This document shows, piece after piece, positions 43,135-51,751 of a DNA stretch of 64,000 nt. Made by a program: the position numbers and the translations under genes. Below the pieces are notes generated by a model. That model worked only from the letters and a program-made list of their open reading frames with translations. It was not told the origin of the DNA and searched no databases. The stretch covers positions 102,671-166,670 of the forward strand of contig JAAEYY010000001.1 of the NCBI GenBank assembly GCA_018223105.1, in the 5' to 3' direction. The stretch comes from a bacterium (GTDB taxonomy: Bacteria > Bacteroidota > Bacteroidia > NS11-12g > UBA9320). How positions within the stretch are numbered: the first letter of the stretch is position 1; every line of letters begins with the position of its first letter.

Positions 43135-46110
43135 ATGAAAAAAAGATTCTTCCTTATACTACTGGCTTTCTCTTTCATATCCGCGAAAGCGCAAATCATT
43201 ACGCAGTCCGATTGGCAACAGCATATTTCATACCAGATTGAAGTAAGTCTGGATGATGTAAACCATACGCTGAAAGGTAAGCTAAACCTGGTGTATACTA
43301 ATAATTCGCCTGACACACTGGCATCATTTTATATGCACCTTTGGCCGAATGCGTACAGCAGCGATAAAACGGCCTTGGCTAAGCAGCTGCTTGGAAATGG
43401 AAAAACCGATATGTACTATGCCGATGATGATGAACGAGGCGGGATTTCAGGAGTCAATTTTTTTGTAAACGGAGATGCAGTGACCTGGAATTACTATCAG
43501 AAACAACTCGATATTGCAGAATTAAAATTGAATGAGCCTCTGCTACCCGGTGAATCATTAACATTGAGCACCGATTTTATGGTGGATATCCCACTGGTAT
43601 TTTCAAGATTAGGCCATGATGATCAGGATTACTACATCACCCAATGGTACCCTAAACCTGCGGTTTATGATGTGAATGGCTGGAATCCAATGCCGTACCT
43701 AGACCAAGGTGAGTTTTATTCTGAATTTGGAGAGTTTGAAGTGAGTGTTACCCTACCCGAAAACTATGTGATTGCGGCTACAGGAGAACTTCAGACGGAA
43801 AGTGAAAAAGAATTCAGACAAGAAAGAATCGACAATAGATTTGAAGAGGATACAGTACCACCAAGCTCTTCAACCATGAAAACTGTAGTGTTTACCGCTG
43901 AAAATGTGCATGATTTTGCTTGGTTCGCTTCCAAGAGCTTCAATATTGCAAAGTCTGAAGTTGAATTCGGAGGTAAAACCATCGAGACCTATGTCTATGC
44001 ATACGAATACTCACCTCGTTTACTAGATCCTATTGCTACAGCTATCAAGCATTACTCTTCTCACGTAGGTCCGTATCCATATCCTCACGCTTCTGTTGTA
44101 GTTGGTGAATTGGAAGCCGGTGGAGGGATGGAGTATCCTATGATCACGCTCTGTGATATGACCCTCGACGAAGTGATTATTCACGAAGTAGGTCATAACT
44201 GGTTTTATGGAGTTTTGGGCTCAAATGAACGAGTTTATCCCTGGATGGACGAGTCTATCAATAGTTTTTATGATGGTACAGCCGAAGAACGCAATAAGTT
44301 TAGCGATGGGCAGGATCTTGCCTTTAGCGTGTTTTATAAAGATGCTGTTCTGGCGAATGAGAGCCAGCCTATTGGCGGACATTCAGCAGATTTTACCTGG
44401 AATAATTACGGGATCGTGGTGTATGGTATAGGTTCTGGTACATTTCATCATTTAAGAGAGTACTTAGGTCAGGCTGTTTATGACTCTGCTATGCATCATT
44501 ACTACGAGAAGTGGATGTTTAAGCATCCTTTACCGGGTGATATGAAGCAAGCTTTCGAAGAGTCTACAGGCGAAGACTTATCTTGGTTTTTCAATGATAT
44601 TATCGCCGAAGGCAAAAAAATGGACTACGGCTTGAAGGTGAAGAATGGCAAAGCAGTTTTATATAATAAAGGCGAAACGGCCGCTCCTGTTCCGGTAACC
44701 TATCCTCTTTTTGGCAAGGCAAAAACGGAATGGTATAGCGTTGCTCCGGGCGAAGAACTTATTTTGGAATTAGGAGATAAAGCCAGTACCGCCAGAGTTG
44801 ATCCGGAAGGCTTAACCACAGATATTTTTTCAAATAATGATGCACCGGGAGCAAGAATAGTAGCCAAACCGTTTATTGGTAAAGATCTTAAAGGTGTGCG
44901 AGAGCTTTACCTTGCGCCCGCTATGGGCTGGAATCAGTACAATGGTTTTATGCTGGGTTTACTGATGCATAATTACAGTTTATCAAATAAAAGATTCCAA
45001 TATCATCTGGCTCCGATGTATAGCTTTACTCAGAGTACTCTAGCAGGAGTGGCTCAGCTGAGCTATCATGGCGATATGAAAGGTCCGGGTGCAGGTATAG
45101 ATTATAAATTGGACGTACGAAGATTTACCTGGACTCAGAACAATTTCACAGAGTTTCATTATAATAAAGTTTCTCCTTCTATAGAATTTCTCCTACCTAG
45201 AAAATCATATAGAAGCAAAAAAGAGAAAAAGATAGTAGTGGGAGTGGATCATATCTTTTTTAATCCGGCTTATGACGTGGAGGAAGCACGAAAAGAGAGT
45301 TTTAATCCGAACTATACGTATTTAAACCAGTGGTCTTTCATCACAATGGAATATCAATTTAAGAATGATCAGGAAATCAATCCACTCAGTTTCTCACTCG
45401 AATTAGAACAAGGATTTACAAGTAATAATATTCTGTTCGGTATGAGGGATACAAGCTTTGCCGGTGGTGATACGCTAGTTAGCTTCCCAAGAACGGGTGA
45501 TAGCTTATCTAAGAGTAATCACACCAAAATTTCAGCAACTTTTAATTATAAATTAGACATTGGAATCAAGAACAAACCCCTTGAGATTAGGGTATTTGCT
45601 TCATATTTTATTGAGCCTGCCGAGAACGGTTACTTCGACCATTTAGTGAGCAATGCAGGTTTAACACGTGACTACCGCTTTAGAGAGTATGCATTACACA
45701 GAAATGCAGACTACGGCATGTTTAGGAATCAAATTTCAACCTTTAAGGAGCAATCCAAATTTGTTGGAATCCTTGGGCAGTCTGATCGAATGATTGCCAA
45801 TATCAATATTTTCGTTCCTATACCCGGTAAGATCCCTGTACGTCCATACCTCGAGCTACTTACCTACACCGATATAGATAAAAGTAGCTTTAATAAAAGC
45901 GAAGCAAGCTTGATCTATAATCTGGGCATAGAATTACGAGTAATCCCAGATGTGTTTAATGTTTATTTCAATTTGGCGCAGTCTAATGATGTGACTACTG
46001 CACAAGAATCATTTCAAGGTATAGACAAATTCCATGAACGTATTACATTCACGCTTAAGCTCAACGGCTTAACTCCGGCTAATGTCAAGAAGAGTATAAG
46101 CTTGTTTTAA
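43135..46110 (+). CDS. M1-family zinc aminopeptidase with long C-terminal (barrel-like) domain
   Basis: A 991-residue exported protein with a signal peptide cleaved before about Gln20. The M1 domain (about 20-490) has the exopeptidase-type GGGMEYPM motif and the zinc site HEVGH (350-354) with Glu373 18 residues further on, so it looks catalytically complete. Residues about 560-991 are unlike known M1 C-terminal domains: strand after strand of alternating aromatic/polar residues (for example YHLAPMYSFTQSTLAGVAQLSY, residues 616-637) ending in Phe, which suggests a beta-barrel that would insert in the outer membrane. The second part's identity is inference. Its stop abuts radC. Confidence 0.9.
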   Translation: MKKRFFLILLAFSFISAKAQIITQSDWQQHISYQIEVSLDDVNHTLKGKLNLVYTNNSPDTLASFYMHLWPNAYSSDKTALAKQLLGNGKTDMYYADDDERGGISGVNFFVNGDAVTWNYYQKQLDIAELKLNEPLLPGESLTLSTDFMVDIPLVFSRLGHDDQDYYITQWYPKPAVYDVNGWNPMPYLDQGEFYSEFGEFEVSVTLPENYVIAATGELQTESEKEFRQERIDNRFEEDTVPPSSSTMKTVVFTAENVHDFAWFASKSFNIAKSEVEFGGKTIETYVYAYEYSPRLLDPIATAIKHYSSHVGPYPYPHASVVVGELEAGGGMEYPMITLCDMTLDEVIIHEVGHNWFYGVLGSNERVYPWMDESINSFYDGTAEERNKFSDGQDLAFSVFYKDAVLANESQPIGGHSADFTWNNYGIVVYGIGSGTFHHLREYLGQAVYDSAMHHYYEKWMFKHPLPGDMKQAFEESTGEDLSWFFNDIIAEGKKMDYGLKVKNGKAVLYNKGETAAPVPVTYPLFGKAKTEWYSVAPGEELILELGDKASTARVDPEGLTTDIFSNNDAPGARIVAKPFIGKDLKGVRELYLAPAMGWNQYNGFMLGLLMHNYSLSNKRFQYHLAPMYSFTQSTLAGVAQLSYHGDMKGPGAGIDYKLDVRRFTWTQNNFTEFHYNKVSPSIEFLLPRKSYRSKKEKKIVVGVDHIFFNPAYDVEEARKESFNPNYTYLNQWSFITMEYQFKNDQEINPLSFSLELEQGFTSNNILFGMRDTSFAGGDTLVSFPRTGDSLSKSNHTKISATFNYKLDIGIKNKPLEIRVFASYFIEPAENGYFDHLVSNAGLTRDYRFREYALHRNADYGMFRNQISTFKEQSKFVGILGQSDRMIANINIFVPIPGKIPVRPYLELLTYTDIDKSSFNKSEASLIYNLGIELRVIPDVFNVYFNLAQSNDVTTAQESFQGIDKFHERITFTLKLNGLTPANVKKSISLF

Positions 46111-46800
46111 TTAGATGTTTCCTTCATCGGCAAAGGAATAATAAGAATCACCTGCAATAATAAGGTGATCCAATATGGCGATGTCGAGTTGGCTGCCGCC
46201 GGCTTTGATTTTTCGGGTGAGGGCAATATCGGCCTGACTCGGTTTCAAATTTCCCGAAGGATGGTTATGACATAGTATCATACCACTTGCACTGTGTTCC
46301 AAAGCGGTTTTAAATATCCTTTTTGGGTCGGCTACGGTGCCACTAACGCCTCCTTCACTAATTTTATAGGGCTTGATTACCTGGTTTCTTCGATTTAAGA
46401 GAAGAATCCAAAATTCTTCATAGCTCTTGGTGCTTAACATAGGACCTATGATATCATAGGCGTCTACACTGCTGCTGATTAAGGGTTGATGATTCTTGCG
46501 AACCTGATTCCTGCGGTTAGCCAGTTCGAGAGTAGCTACTATGCTAATCGCTTTTGCAGGACCAATACCTTTTATTTTTTGGAGTTCGGCTACTGTGCTG
46601 CGCGATAAACTCTTTAAATCGTCTGAAACAGAGGAAAGTACCCTGCGAGATAGATCGATTACAGAACTGCCGGCCTGGCCCGATCCTAAAATGATGGCCA
46701 ATAGCTCTGCATTGCTCAAGGCTTCTTTGCCTTTTGAAAGTAATTTCTCCCTGGGCTTGTCGTCTTCTGCCCAATGTTTGATGCTGCTCGATTCTTGCAC
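46111..46800 (-). CDS. radC: RadC family JAMM protein
   Basis: A 229-residue protein with a helix-hairpin-helix region (about 50-95, KGIGPAKA) and a RadC JAMM/MPN domain (about 105-229). The metal motif is HNHPSGNLKPSQAD (HxH-x7-S-x2-D). The family was named for a repair phenotype later assigned to another gene, so a repair role is not established. It starts just downstream of the rpsT terminator on the same strand and converges with the M1 peptidase gene, stop against stop (TAATTA). Confidence 0.93.
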   Translation of the reverse strand: MQESSSIKHWAEDDKPREKLLSKGKEALSNAELLAIILGSGQAGSSVIDLSRRVLSSVSDDLKSLSRSTVAELQKIKGIGPAKAISIVATLELANRRNQVRKNHQPLISSSVDAYDIIGPMLSTKSYEEFWILLLNRRNQVIKPYKISEGGVSGTVADPKRIFKTALEHSASGMILCHNHPSGNLKPSQADIALTRKIKAGGSQLDIAILDHLIIAGDSYYSFADEGNI

Positions 46801-46811
46801 GAATCAATAAT

Positions 46812-46840
46812 AAAAAAAGCCGAAGTGGTTAGCTTCGGCT
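46812..46840 (-). terminator. Terminator of rpsT
   Basis: On the minus strand AGCCGAAG (46840-46833) pairs with CTTCGGCT (46825-46818) around a 7-nt loop, followed by a run of six Ts (46817-46812). It separates rpsT from radC. Confidence 0.85.
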
Positions 46841-46865
46841 CTCTTGTAATATTTTAGCGAACGGA

Positions 46866-47120
46866 TTAATTTAATCCATTTACGTGCTTAGTCAAGGAAC
46901 TTTTCAAGTTCGCTGCTTTGTTTTTGTGAATGATGTTGCGTTTTACAAGCTTGTCAAGCTTAGAAAAAGTTTCTTTTAAAAGCTCTTCTGCTTCTTTCTT
47001 GTCTTGAGAATCGCGAACTCTTTTTACCCAAGTTCTGGTTGTTTTATGCTGGTATTTATTACGCAGTCTTTTCGCTTCGTTGCTTCTTATTCTCTTTAGC
47101 GCACTTTTATGATTTGCCAT
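46866..47120 (-). CDS. rpsT: 30S ribosomal protein S20
   Basis: An 84-residue basic helical ribosomal protein that binds 16S rRNA early in 30S assembly. It begins ANHKSALKRIRSNEAKRLRN, the standard S20 start, and ends KAANLKSSLTKHVNGLN. It is monocistronic, with a terminator just downstream and a promoter-like box upstream. Confidence 0.96.
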   Translation of the reverse strand: MANHKSALKRIRSNEAKRLRNKYQHKTTRTWVKRVRDSQDKKEAEELLKETFSKLDKLVKRNIIHKNKAANLKSSLTKHVNGLN

Positions 47121-47140
47121 TACTTTGTCTTAAAGGGCTG

Positions 47141-47148
47141 CGAATGTA
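47141..47148 (-). promoter_or_regulatory. -7-like box TACATTCG of rpsT
   Basis: On the minus strand TACATTCG differs by one base from TAnnTTTG and lies 20 nt before the rpsT ATG, behind a T-rich stretch. Confidence 0.45.
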
Positions 47149-47166
47149 CAAAAACTTATGAAAATA

Positions 47167-47760
47167 TTATAATAATTCTTCATCTCTACAATCCCATTCA
47201 TAGTCTCTCTTTTTAGGTGTGATTTCCAGAGCATGGTTAGACACCACAACAGTGCTGTTCGAAGGGATGTCACCTTTTATATAGCAACCCGCGCCAATTG
47301 TAACATTGTCGCCTATTTTAGTGCCTGCTACAATGTTGCAATTGGAGCCAATCCATACATTGTTTCCAATCGAAATTCCTTTGGTATGGCTCTTTTGGCG
47401 ATGATCGTATTTATAGTGATTCGTGCTGGTTAATGTGCTATTTGGACCGATATGGACATTATAGCCCATCTTAATTCCTCCGGATGCATTGATGTAGATT
47501 CCCAAATTATCCCCGGGGTCGCAACAAATTCCTTTCTCTATTCCAGGCCAATCTACAATCTTTGATCTGAAGTCTACCGGCCAGGGAACGGCTCCGTTGA
47601 TCCTCAAAATTTTCTGAAAGAAGAAATACTGTTTTATCACCTGGTAGTGGTACATATAGCCTTTCCTCGGACGTTTGTATTCCGGCCAGCACCATTTTAC
47701 CCATACCCTAAATAGGGAATCGTCGAGAGCGAGTATGATCTTTTTTAAGATTGATTTCAT
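47167..47760 (-). CDS. Hexapeptide-repeat acyltransferase
   Basis: A 197-residue enzyme of the left-handed beta-helix (LbH, WbbJ-like) acetyltransferase group. The hexapeptide ladder covers about residues 88-180 (GIYINASGGIKMGYNVHIGPN; then GISIGNNVWIGSNCNIVAGTKIGDNVTIG, split across coils), with the catalytic-type His in TSTNHY. It probably O-acetylates a sugar of a surface polysaccharide. It overlaps the flippase gene by 4 nt (ATGA), which supports a role in polysaccharide export or modification. Confidence 0.88.
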   Translation of the reverse strand: MKSILKKIILALDDSLFRVWVKWCWPEYKRPRKGYMYHYQVIKQYFFFQKILRINGAVPWPVDFRSKIVDWPGIEKGICCDPGDNLGIYINASGGIKMGYNVHIGPNSTLTSTNHYKYDHRQKSHTKGISIGNNVWIGSNCNIVAGTKIGDNVTIGAGCYIKGDIPSNSTVVVSNHALEITPKKRDYEWDCRDEELL

Positions 47761-49088
47761 CCGATCTGGCTTCGAATATATTGTAATGCTAGAACTAAAG
47801 GAATTAGTATGCCGAATAAGAGCAGAGTTTTGAGTAGCAGTGATTTTCCCAGAAGCTTAAAGAAATAGTTCAAAATAAAGAGCCTCATCACACCACCGGC
47901 AATTGCAAAAGCGGCAATGGCGTCTAGCGTGTCCCAGCCATTAACAAAGGTGAAATATAGCGTTCCGCCGGTAACGATAATAAAGCTGATGTTGTAAATG
48001 AGCTGCTGCTTCAGCTTGTCGTATACCACAAAAGAGCTAGAAAACGGACTGGTTAAAAACATGGTGAAATAGAACAAGATTAAGACCTGGGCCATTTGAC
48101 CGGATGTGGTCCATTTATCACCCAGAATAAAAGGGAAAATAACATCACCCCAAACAGCAACCGCTATTACCGGAATTACGCCCAATAGTACCAAGAAATT
48201 AAATAGGGAATGAGAGATCTCGGCAGTGGCTTCTTGATCTGTTCTCAACCTCGCAATTCGTTCGTAAAAGACCTGAGATACGGCCATTGCCAATAAACTC
48301 AATGGGATATAGGTCAGTTTCTGTGAAATTCCATAAAAACCGGTATTGCTTTCCCCGGCAAAGGCCGTAATCATAAATGCCGGCATATGCAAAGCCAAAG
48401 TATTGACCAATGCTGCAGGTGCCGAAATTTTCGGAAACTGTTGATACTCCTTAAAAACCGATTTGAGTCGGTCTACAGTTGTGTCAAACCACTGAATAGA
48501 GCTATTCCTTCCGATATGGATGAATCCAAGTACTTGACCAATAATATGCCCGATGATCAGACCATTGCCTTTAATCAACTCAACCACAATATGCAGAAAC
48601 TTGTAGGATGTAGCGGATCCTGCGCTAATCATTCGGTTAATGCTAATTCTTTGATACTTCTTTTGTCTGTTTCTCCAATGCACTAAAGCTTCAATACAGC
48701 CGGTGATAGCAAAAACAGGAGATACCACATATAACCAAGGCGCTTCTTCTAATCCAAATAGAGTACAAATTTGACGGTGAAAAACTACGGCAATCAAACT
48801 GAATACGGCACCAAAGCTCAAGTTCAACAGCATGCTTAATCGGGTGAGGTCTTTGGCTTTTTCCTCGTCATCCTCAGCAACAATGGCTACTTCAAAACGC
48901 AAACCTGAAAACACGACACAAACCGCGATAATGCTTTGAAAAACGGTTACTGCACCAAATTCTTCCGGACTGTAAAATGCCGTTAAGAAAAGTGTGGCAA
49001 CAAAGCCAATAGCCTGAGCTACAAGCGAGCCGCTAAAAAGCAGTCCGGCACTTTTAATAAATGAAGATCGAAGAGATGTGATTTTCAA
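47757..49088 (-). CDS. Wzx/RfbX-type polysaccharide flippase
   Basis: A 443-residue inner-membrane protein of the MOP (MATE-like) superfamily with about 12-14 helices, beginning SAGLLFSGSLVAQAIGFVAT and with the PEEFGAVTVFQSI loop typical of lipopolysaccharide-biosynthesis flippases. It would turn lipid-linked oligosaccharides across the membrane. It overlaps the acyltransferase and the DoxX gene by 4 nt each. No glycosyltransferases are next to it, so the polysaccharide locus is split. Confidence 0.9.
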   Translation of the reverse strand: MKITSLRSSFIKSAGLLFSGSLVAQAIGFVATLFLTAFYSPEEFGAVTVFQSIIAVCVVFSGLRFEVAIVAEDDEEKAKDLTRLSMLLNLSFGAVFSLIAVVFHRQICTLFGLEEAPWLYVVSPVFAITGCIEALVHWRNRQKKYQRISINRMISAGSATSYKFLHIVVELIKGNGLIIGHIIGQVLGFIHIGRNSSIQWFDTTVDRLKSVFKEYQQFPKISAPAALVNTLALHMPAFMITAFAGESNTGFYGISQKLTYIPLSLLAMAVSQVFYERIARLRTDQEATAEISHSLFNFLVLLGVIPVIAVAVWGDVIFPFILGDKWTTSGQMAQVLILFYFTMFLTSPFSSSFVVYDKLKQQLIYNISFIIVTGGTLYFTFVNGWDTLDAIAAFAIAGGVMRLFILNYFFKLLGKSLLLKTLLLFGILIPLVLALQYIRSQIG

Positions 49089-49462
49089 GGTTTACTGAAC
49101 AGTGCTTTGAATTTGTTTCTTTCTATTATTAATATCGTTAAGGTGCATACAAAAACCACCATAGCGTATAAAAATAAGGTGTAGTCTCCGTATACCTCAA
49201 GACCTAAACTCGTGAAATGAAAGAAAATTGCTCCTGAAATTACTCCAATGCCAATTAGTGCTCCCCAATGTCGAAACTTTGGAATGAGTAAAAGTATGCC
49301 TGCAATCAACTCTACAATTCCCGAACCATAGTGCCCCCAGGGCTCCATTCCTACAGTTTCGAAAATGTAAATACTCTCGGGCTGACCCGTAAACTTAAAG
49401 TACAAAGTCTGTAGCAGAATCAAAGCCGCCAGTATCGACAAAATCCATAACAAGAGTTTCAT
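49085..49462 (-). CDS. DoxX-family membrane protein
   Basis: A 125-residue protein with four membrane helices (about 3-20, 43-62, 70-88, 95-115), matching the DoxX/DoxD fold; segment GHYGSGIVELIAGILLLIP is typical. The ORF extends to 49495, but the -7 box TATATTTG at 49468-49475 lies in that extension, so ATG 49462 is chosen. It is the first gene of the operon with the flippase and acyltransferase (ATGA overlap). The function is unknown; some relatives act in redox or thiosulfate metabolism. Confidence 0.85.
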   Translation of the reverse strand: MKLLLWILSILAALILLQTLYFKFTGQPESIYIFETVGMEPWGHYGSGIVELIAGILLLIPKFRHWGALIGIGVISGAIFFHFTSLGLEVYGDYTLFLYAMVVFVCTLTILIIERNKFKALFSKP

Positions 49463-49467
49463 ATGTT

Positions 49468-49475
49468 CAAATATA
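49468..49475 (-). promoter_or_regulatory. -7 box TATATTTG of the DoxX-flippase operon
   Basis: Perfect TAnnTTTG on the minus strand only 5 nt before the ATG at 49462, with a TTG about 17 nt further upstream. It implies a nearly leaderless mRNA. Confidence 0.7.
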
Positions 49476-49529
49476 AACCTTCGGTATCCAAGCAATTCAA
49501 ATTGATGTAATTTCGCATACTCTTATTCA

Positions 49530-50159
49530 TTGGTAAACATAACCGACGAGCAATGGGTCAATTGGATTGATGCCCTTGCAGATGATGATTATGTCATCAT
49601 CGACGATTTTATACCGCAAGCCCTTTTCGAGCGTATATCTCAGTTTTTTCGCGAAAAGCGCGAACAAGACGATCTTAAAAAAGCAGCTATTGGGAGTGGG
49701 GCTCAGACTCAGGTTAAGAAAGACCTCAGAGGAGATTTTATTTATTGGTTAGATCAAAAAGAAGATGTTGAGCTTCAAGATTTGTATGAATTACTCGAGG
49801 ACCTTAAATCTGCACTTAACCGCTATTGCTTTTTAAGCTTATCGGGATTTGAAACTCACCTGGCACTTTACCCTGAGGGAACGTATTATGTTCGACATCT
49901 GGATCAGTTCAATAACAGAAATAACCGAATGATCTCCTTCATTATCTACCTCAACGAGGAATGGCAAGAAGGAAATGGAGGAGAGTTGGCCGTTTTTAAA
50001 GAGGATCGAGAAATATTGATATCACCTATCGCCAGAAGATGTGTCATGTTTAGAAGCGATACTTTAGAGCATGAAGTGAAGCTAACCCATGTTCCCAGAA
50101 TGAGTATTACCGGCTGGATGCTCTATCAACCTCCAATTGTTGGACAGATTTTAACTTAA
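49530..50159 (+). CDS. 2-oxoglutarate/Fe(II)-dependent oxygenase, prolyl-hydroxylase-like
   Basis: A 209-residue double-stranded beta-helix oxygenase. The iron triad is His123 and Asp125 (YYVRHLDQF) with His181 (LEHEV), and Arg190 (VPRMSITGW) would hold the 2-oxoglutarate carboxylate, so the site is complete. It resembles bacterial prolyl-4-hydroxylase/PHD2-like (SM-20) proteins; its target could be a protein or a small molecule. No in-frame ATG lies near; TTG at 49530 is the only sensible start. TAATTTCG (49508-49515) is one base off a -7 box. Confidence 0.88.
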   Translation: MVNITDEQWVNWIDALADDDYVIIDDFIPQALFERISQFFREKREQDDLKKAAIGSGAQTQVKKDLRGDFIYWLDQKEDVELQDLYELLEDLKSALNRYCFLSLSGFETHLALYPEGTYYVRHLDQFNNRNNRMISFIIYLNEEWQEGNGGELAVFKEDREILISPIARRCVMFRSDTLEHEVKLTHVPRMSITGWMLYQPPIVGQILT

Positions 50160-50184
50160 GCCTATTCCATCCCGGCATTCCCAT

Positions 50185-50192
50185 TATCTTTG
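50185..50192 (+). promoter_or_regulatory. -7 box TATCTTTG of glyS
   Basis: Perfect TAnnTTTG match 17 nt before the ATG at 50210. Confidence 0.65.
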
Positions 50193-50209
50193 CGCCTTCA
50201 TTTTCAAAC

Positions 50210-51748
50210 ATGTCTGAAGAACGCTTTAAAAACGTAATATCACACGCCAAAGAATACGGATTTGTATTCCAAAGCTCCGAAATCTATGATGGTTTAGCTG
50301 CAGTGTACGACTATGGTCAAACCGGAGTGATGCTCAAGAAAAACATCAGAGAATACTGGTGGCAAAGTATGGTGCAATTACACGAGAATATCGTGGGGAT
50401 TGACGCTGCAATCTTTATGCATCCAAAGACCTGGAAAGCCAGTGGTCACGTCGATGGATTTAACGATCCTATGATCGACAATAAAGACTCAAAGAAAAGA
50501 TACAGAGCAGATGTCTTGATTGAAGAATACATTGAAAAGTACGTTCAGAAGATAGAAAAAGAGGTGGCTAAAGGGATTAAGCGATTTGGCGATGATTTTG
50601 ATGAAGAGCAATTCAGAAAGACCAATCCAAATGTGCTTCGATCTCAAAATAAAATAGACGAGGTAAACGACCGTATGAAAACGGCTTTGGAGGCCGGGGA
50701 TTTAGACGGACTCAAACAGCTTATTTTGGATCTTGAAATTGCTTGTCCTATCTCGGGCAGTAAAAACTGGACCGATGTTCGTCAGTTTAACCTGATGTAT
50801 AGCACTCAAATGAGTGCGACCGATGGGGAGAGCCAAATTTACCTTCGTCCGGAAACTGCTCAAGGCATTTTTGTAAACTACCTTAACGTTCAGAAAACGG
50901 GTAGAATGAAACTTCCTTTTGGTATCGCTCAAACCGGTAAGGCCTTCAGAAATGAGATCATTGCTCGTCAATTCATTATGAGAATGAAGGAGTTTGAACA
51001 AATGGAAATGCAATTCTTTGTTCAACCCGGTACTGAAAAAGACTGGTTTGCTTATTGGAAAGATCAACGTATAAAATGGCATCAGAGTTTAGGTGTGGCT
51101 CCGGAAAACTACAGATTTCACGACCATGTGAAACTCGCACATTACGCCAACGCTGCTGTGGATATTGAATACAACTTCCCCTTTGGGTTTAAAGAAGTTG
51201 AGGGTATTCATTCTCGAACCGATTTCGATTTGAAACAACACCAGGAATTCAGTGGTAAGAAGCTTCAATATTTTGATCCTGAAAGAAATGAAAGCTATGT
51301 TCCATATGTAGTTGAGACTTCTATAGGATTGGATCGTATGTTTTTGGTTTTACTGACGGATGCTCTAAAGGAAGAGGATTTAGGTGAAGGTCAGACTAGA
51401 ACAGTGTTGCAATTACCACCCGCTCTAGCTCCGTATCAATGCGCAATTTTGCCCTTGGTGAAGAAAGATGGTTTGCCTGAGATGGCAGATACTATTTTCA
51501 AAAAGCTGCGTTTGAAGTACAACTGCTTTTACGAGGAGAAAGACTCGATTGGTAAGCGATACAGAAGGCAAGACGCTATCGGTACTCCGGTTTGTATCAC
51601 AGTGGACCATGAAAGTCTCGAGAACAACGATGTTACTTTGAGGTTCCGCGATTCTATGGAACAGCGCCGAGTGAAAATAGATGAGATTTCTGCGATTCTC
51701 GAAAAAGAGGTGAGTATGAGTCACCTCCTCGAGAAACTTTTAGACTAA
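50210..51748 (+). CDS. glyS: Glycyl-tRNA synthetase, alpha2 type
   Basis: A 512-residue class II synthetase of the homodimeric kind (as in eukaryotes, archaea and many bacteria), not the alpha2beta2 type. Its N-terminal catalytic core has motif 1 near 110-180, motif 2 around FRNEIIARQFIMRMKEFEQME, and motif 3 with ETSIGLDRMFLVLL. The C-terminal anticodon-binding domain (about 405-505) includes APYQCAILPLVKKDGLPEMA. It is monocistronic with its own promoter and ends 3 nt from the convergent hybrid-kinase gene. Confidence 0.97.
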   Translation: MSEERFKNVISHAKEYGFVFQSSEIYDGLAAVYDYGQTGVMLKKNIREYWWQSMVQLHENIVGIDAAIFMHPKTWKASGHVDGFNDPMIDNKDSKKRYRADVLIEEYIEKYVQKIEKEVAKGIKRFGDDFDEEQFRKTNPNVLRSQNKIDEVNDRMKTALEAGDLDGLKQLILDLEIACPISGSKNWTDVRQFNLMYSTQMSATDGESQIYLRPETAQGIFVNYLNVQKTGRMKLPFGIAQTGKAFRNEIIARQFIMRMKEFEQMEMQFFVQPGTEKDWFAYWKDQRIKWHQSLGVAPENYRFHDHVKLAHYANAAVDIEYNFPFGFKEVEGIHSRTDFDLKQHQEFSGKKLQYFDPERNESYVPYVVETSIGLDRMFLVLLTDALKEEDLGEGQTRTVLQLPPALAPYQCAILPLVKKDGLPEMADTIFKKLRLKYNCFYEEKDSIGKRYRRQDAIGTPVCITVDHESLENNDVTLRFRDSMEQRRVKIDEISAILEKEVSMSHLLEKLLD

Positions 51749-51751
51749 TCT

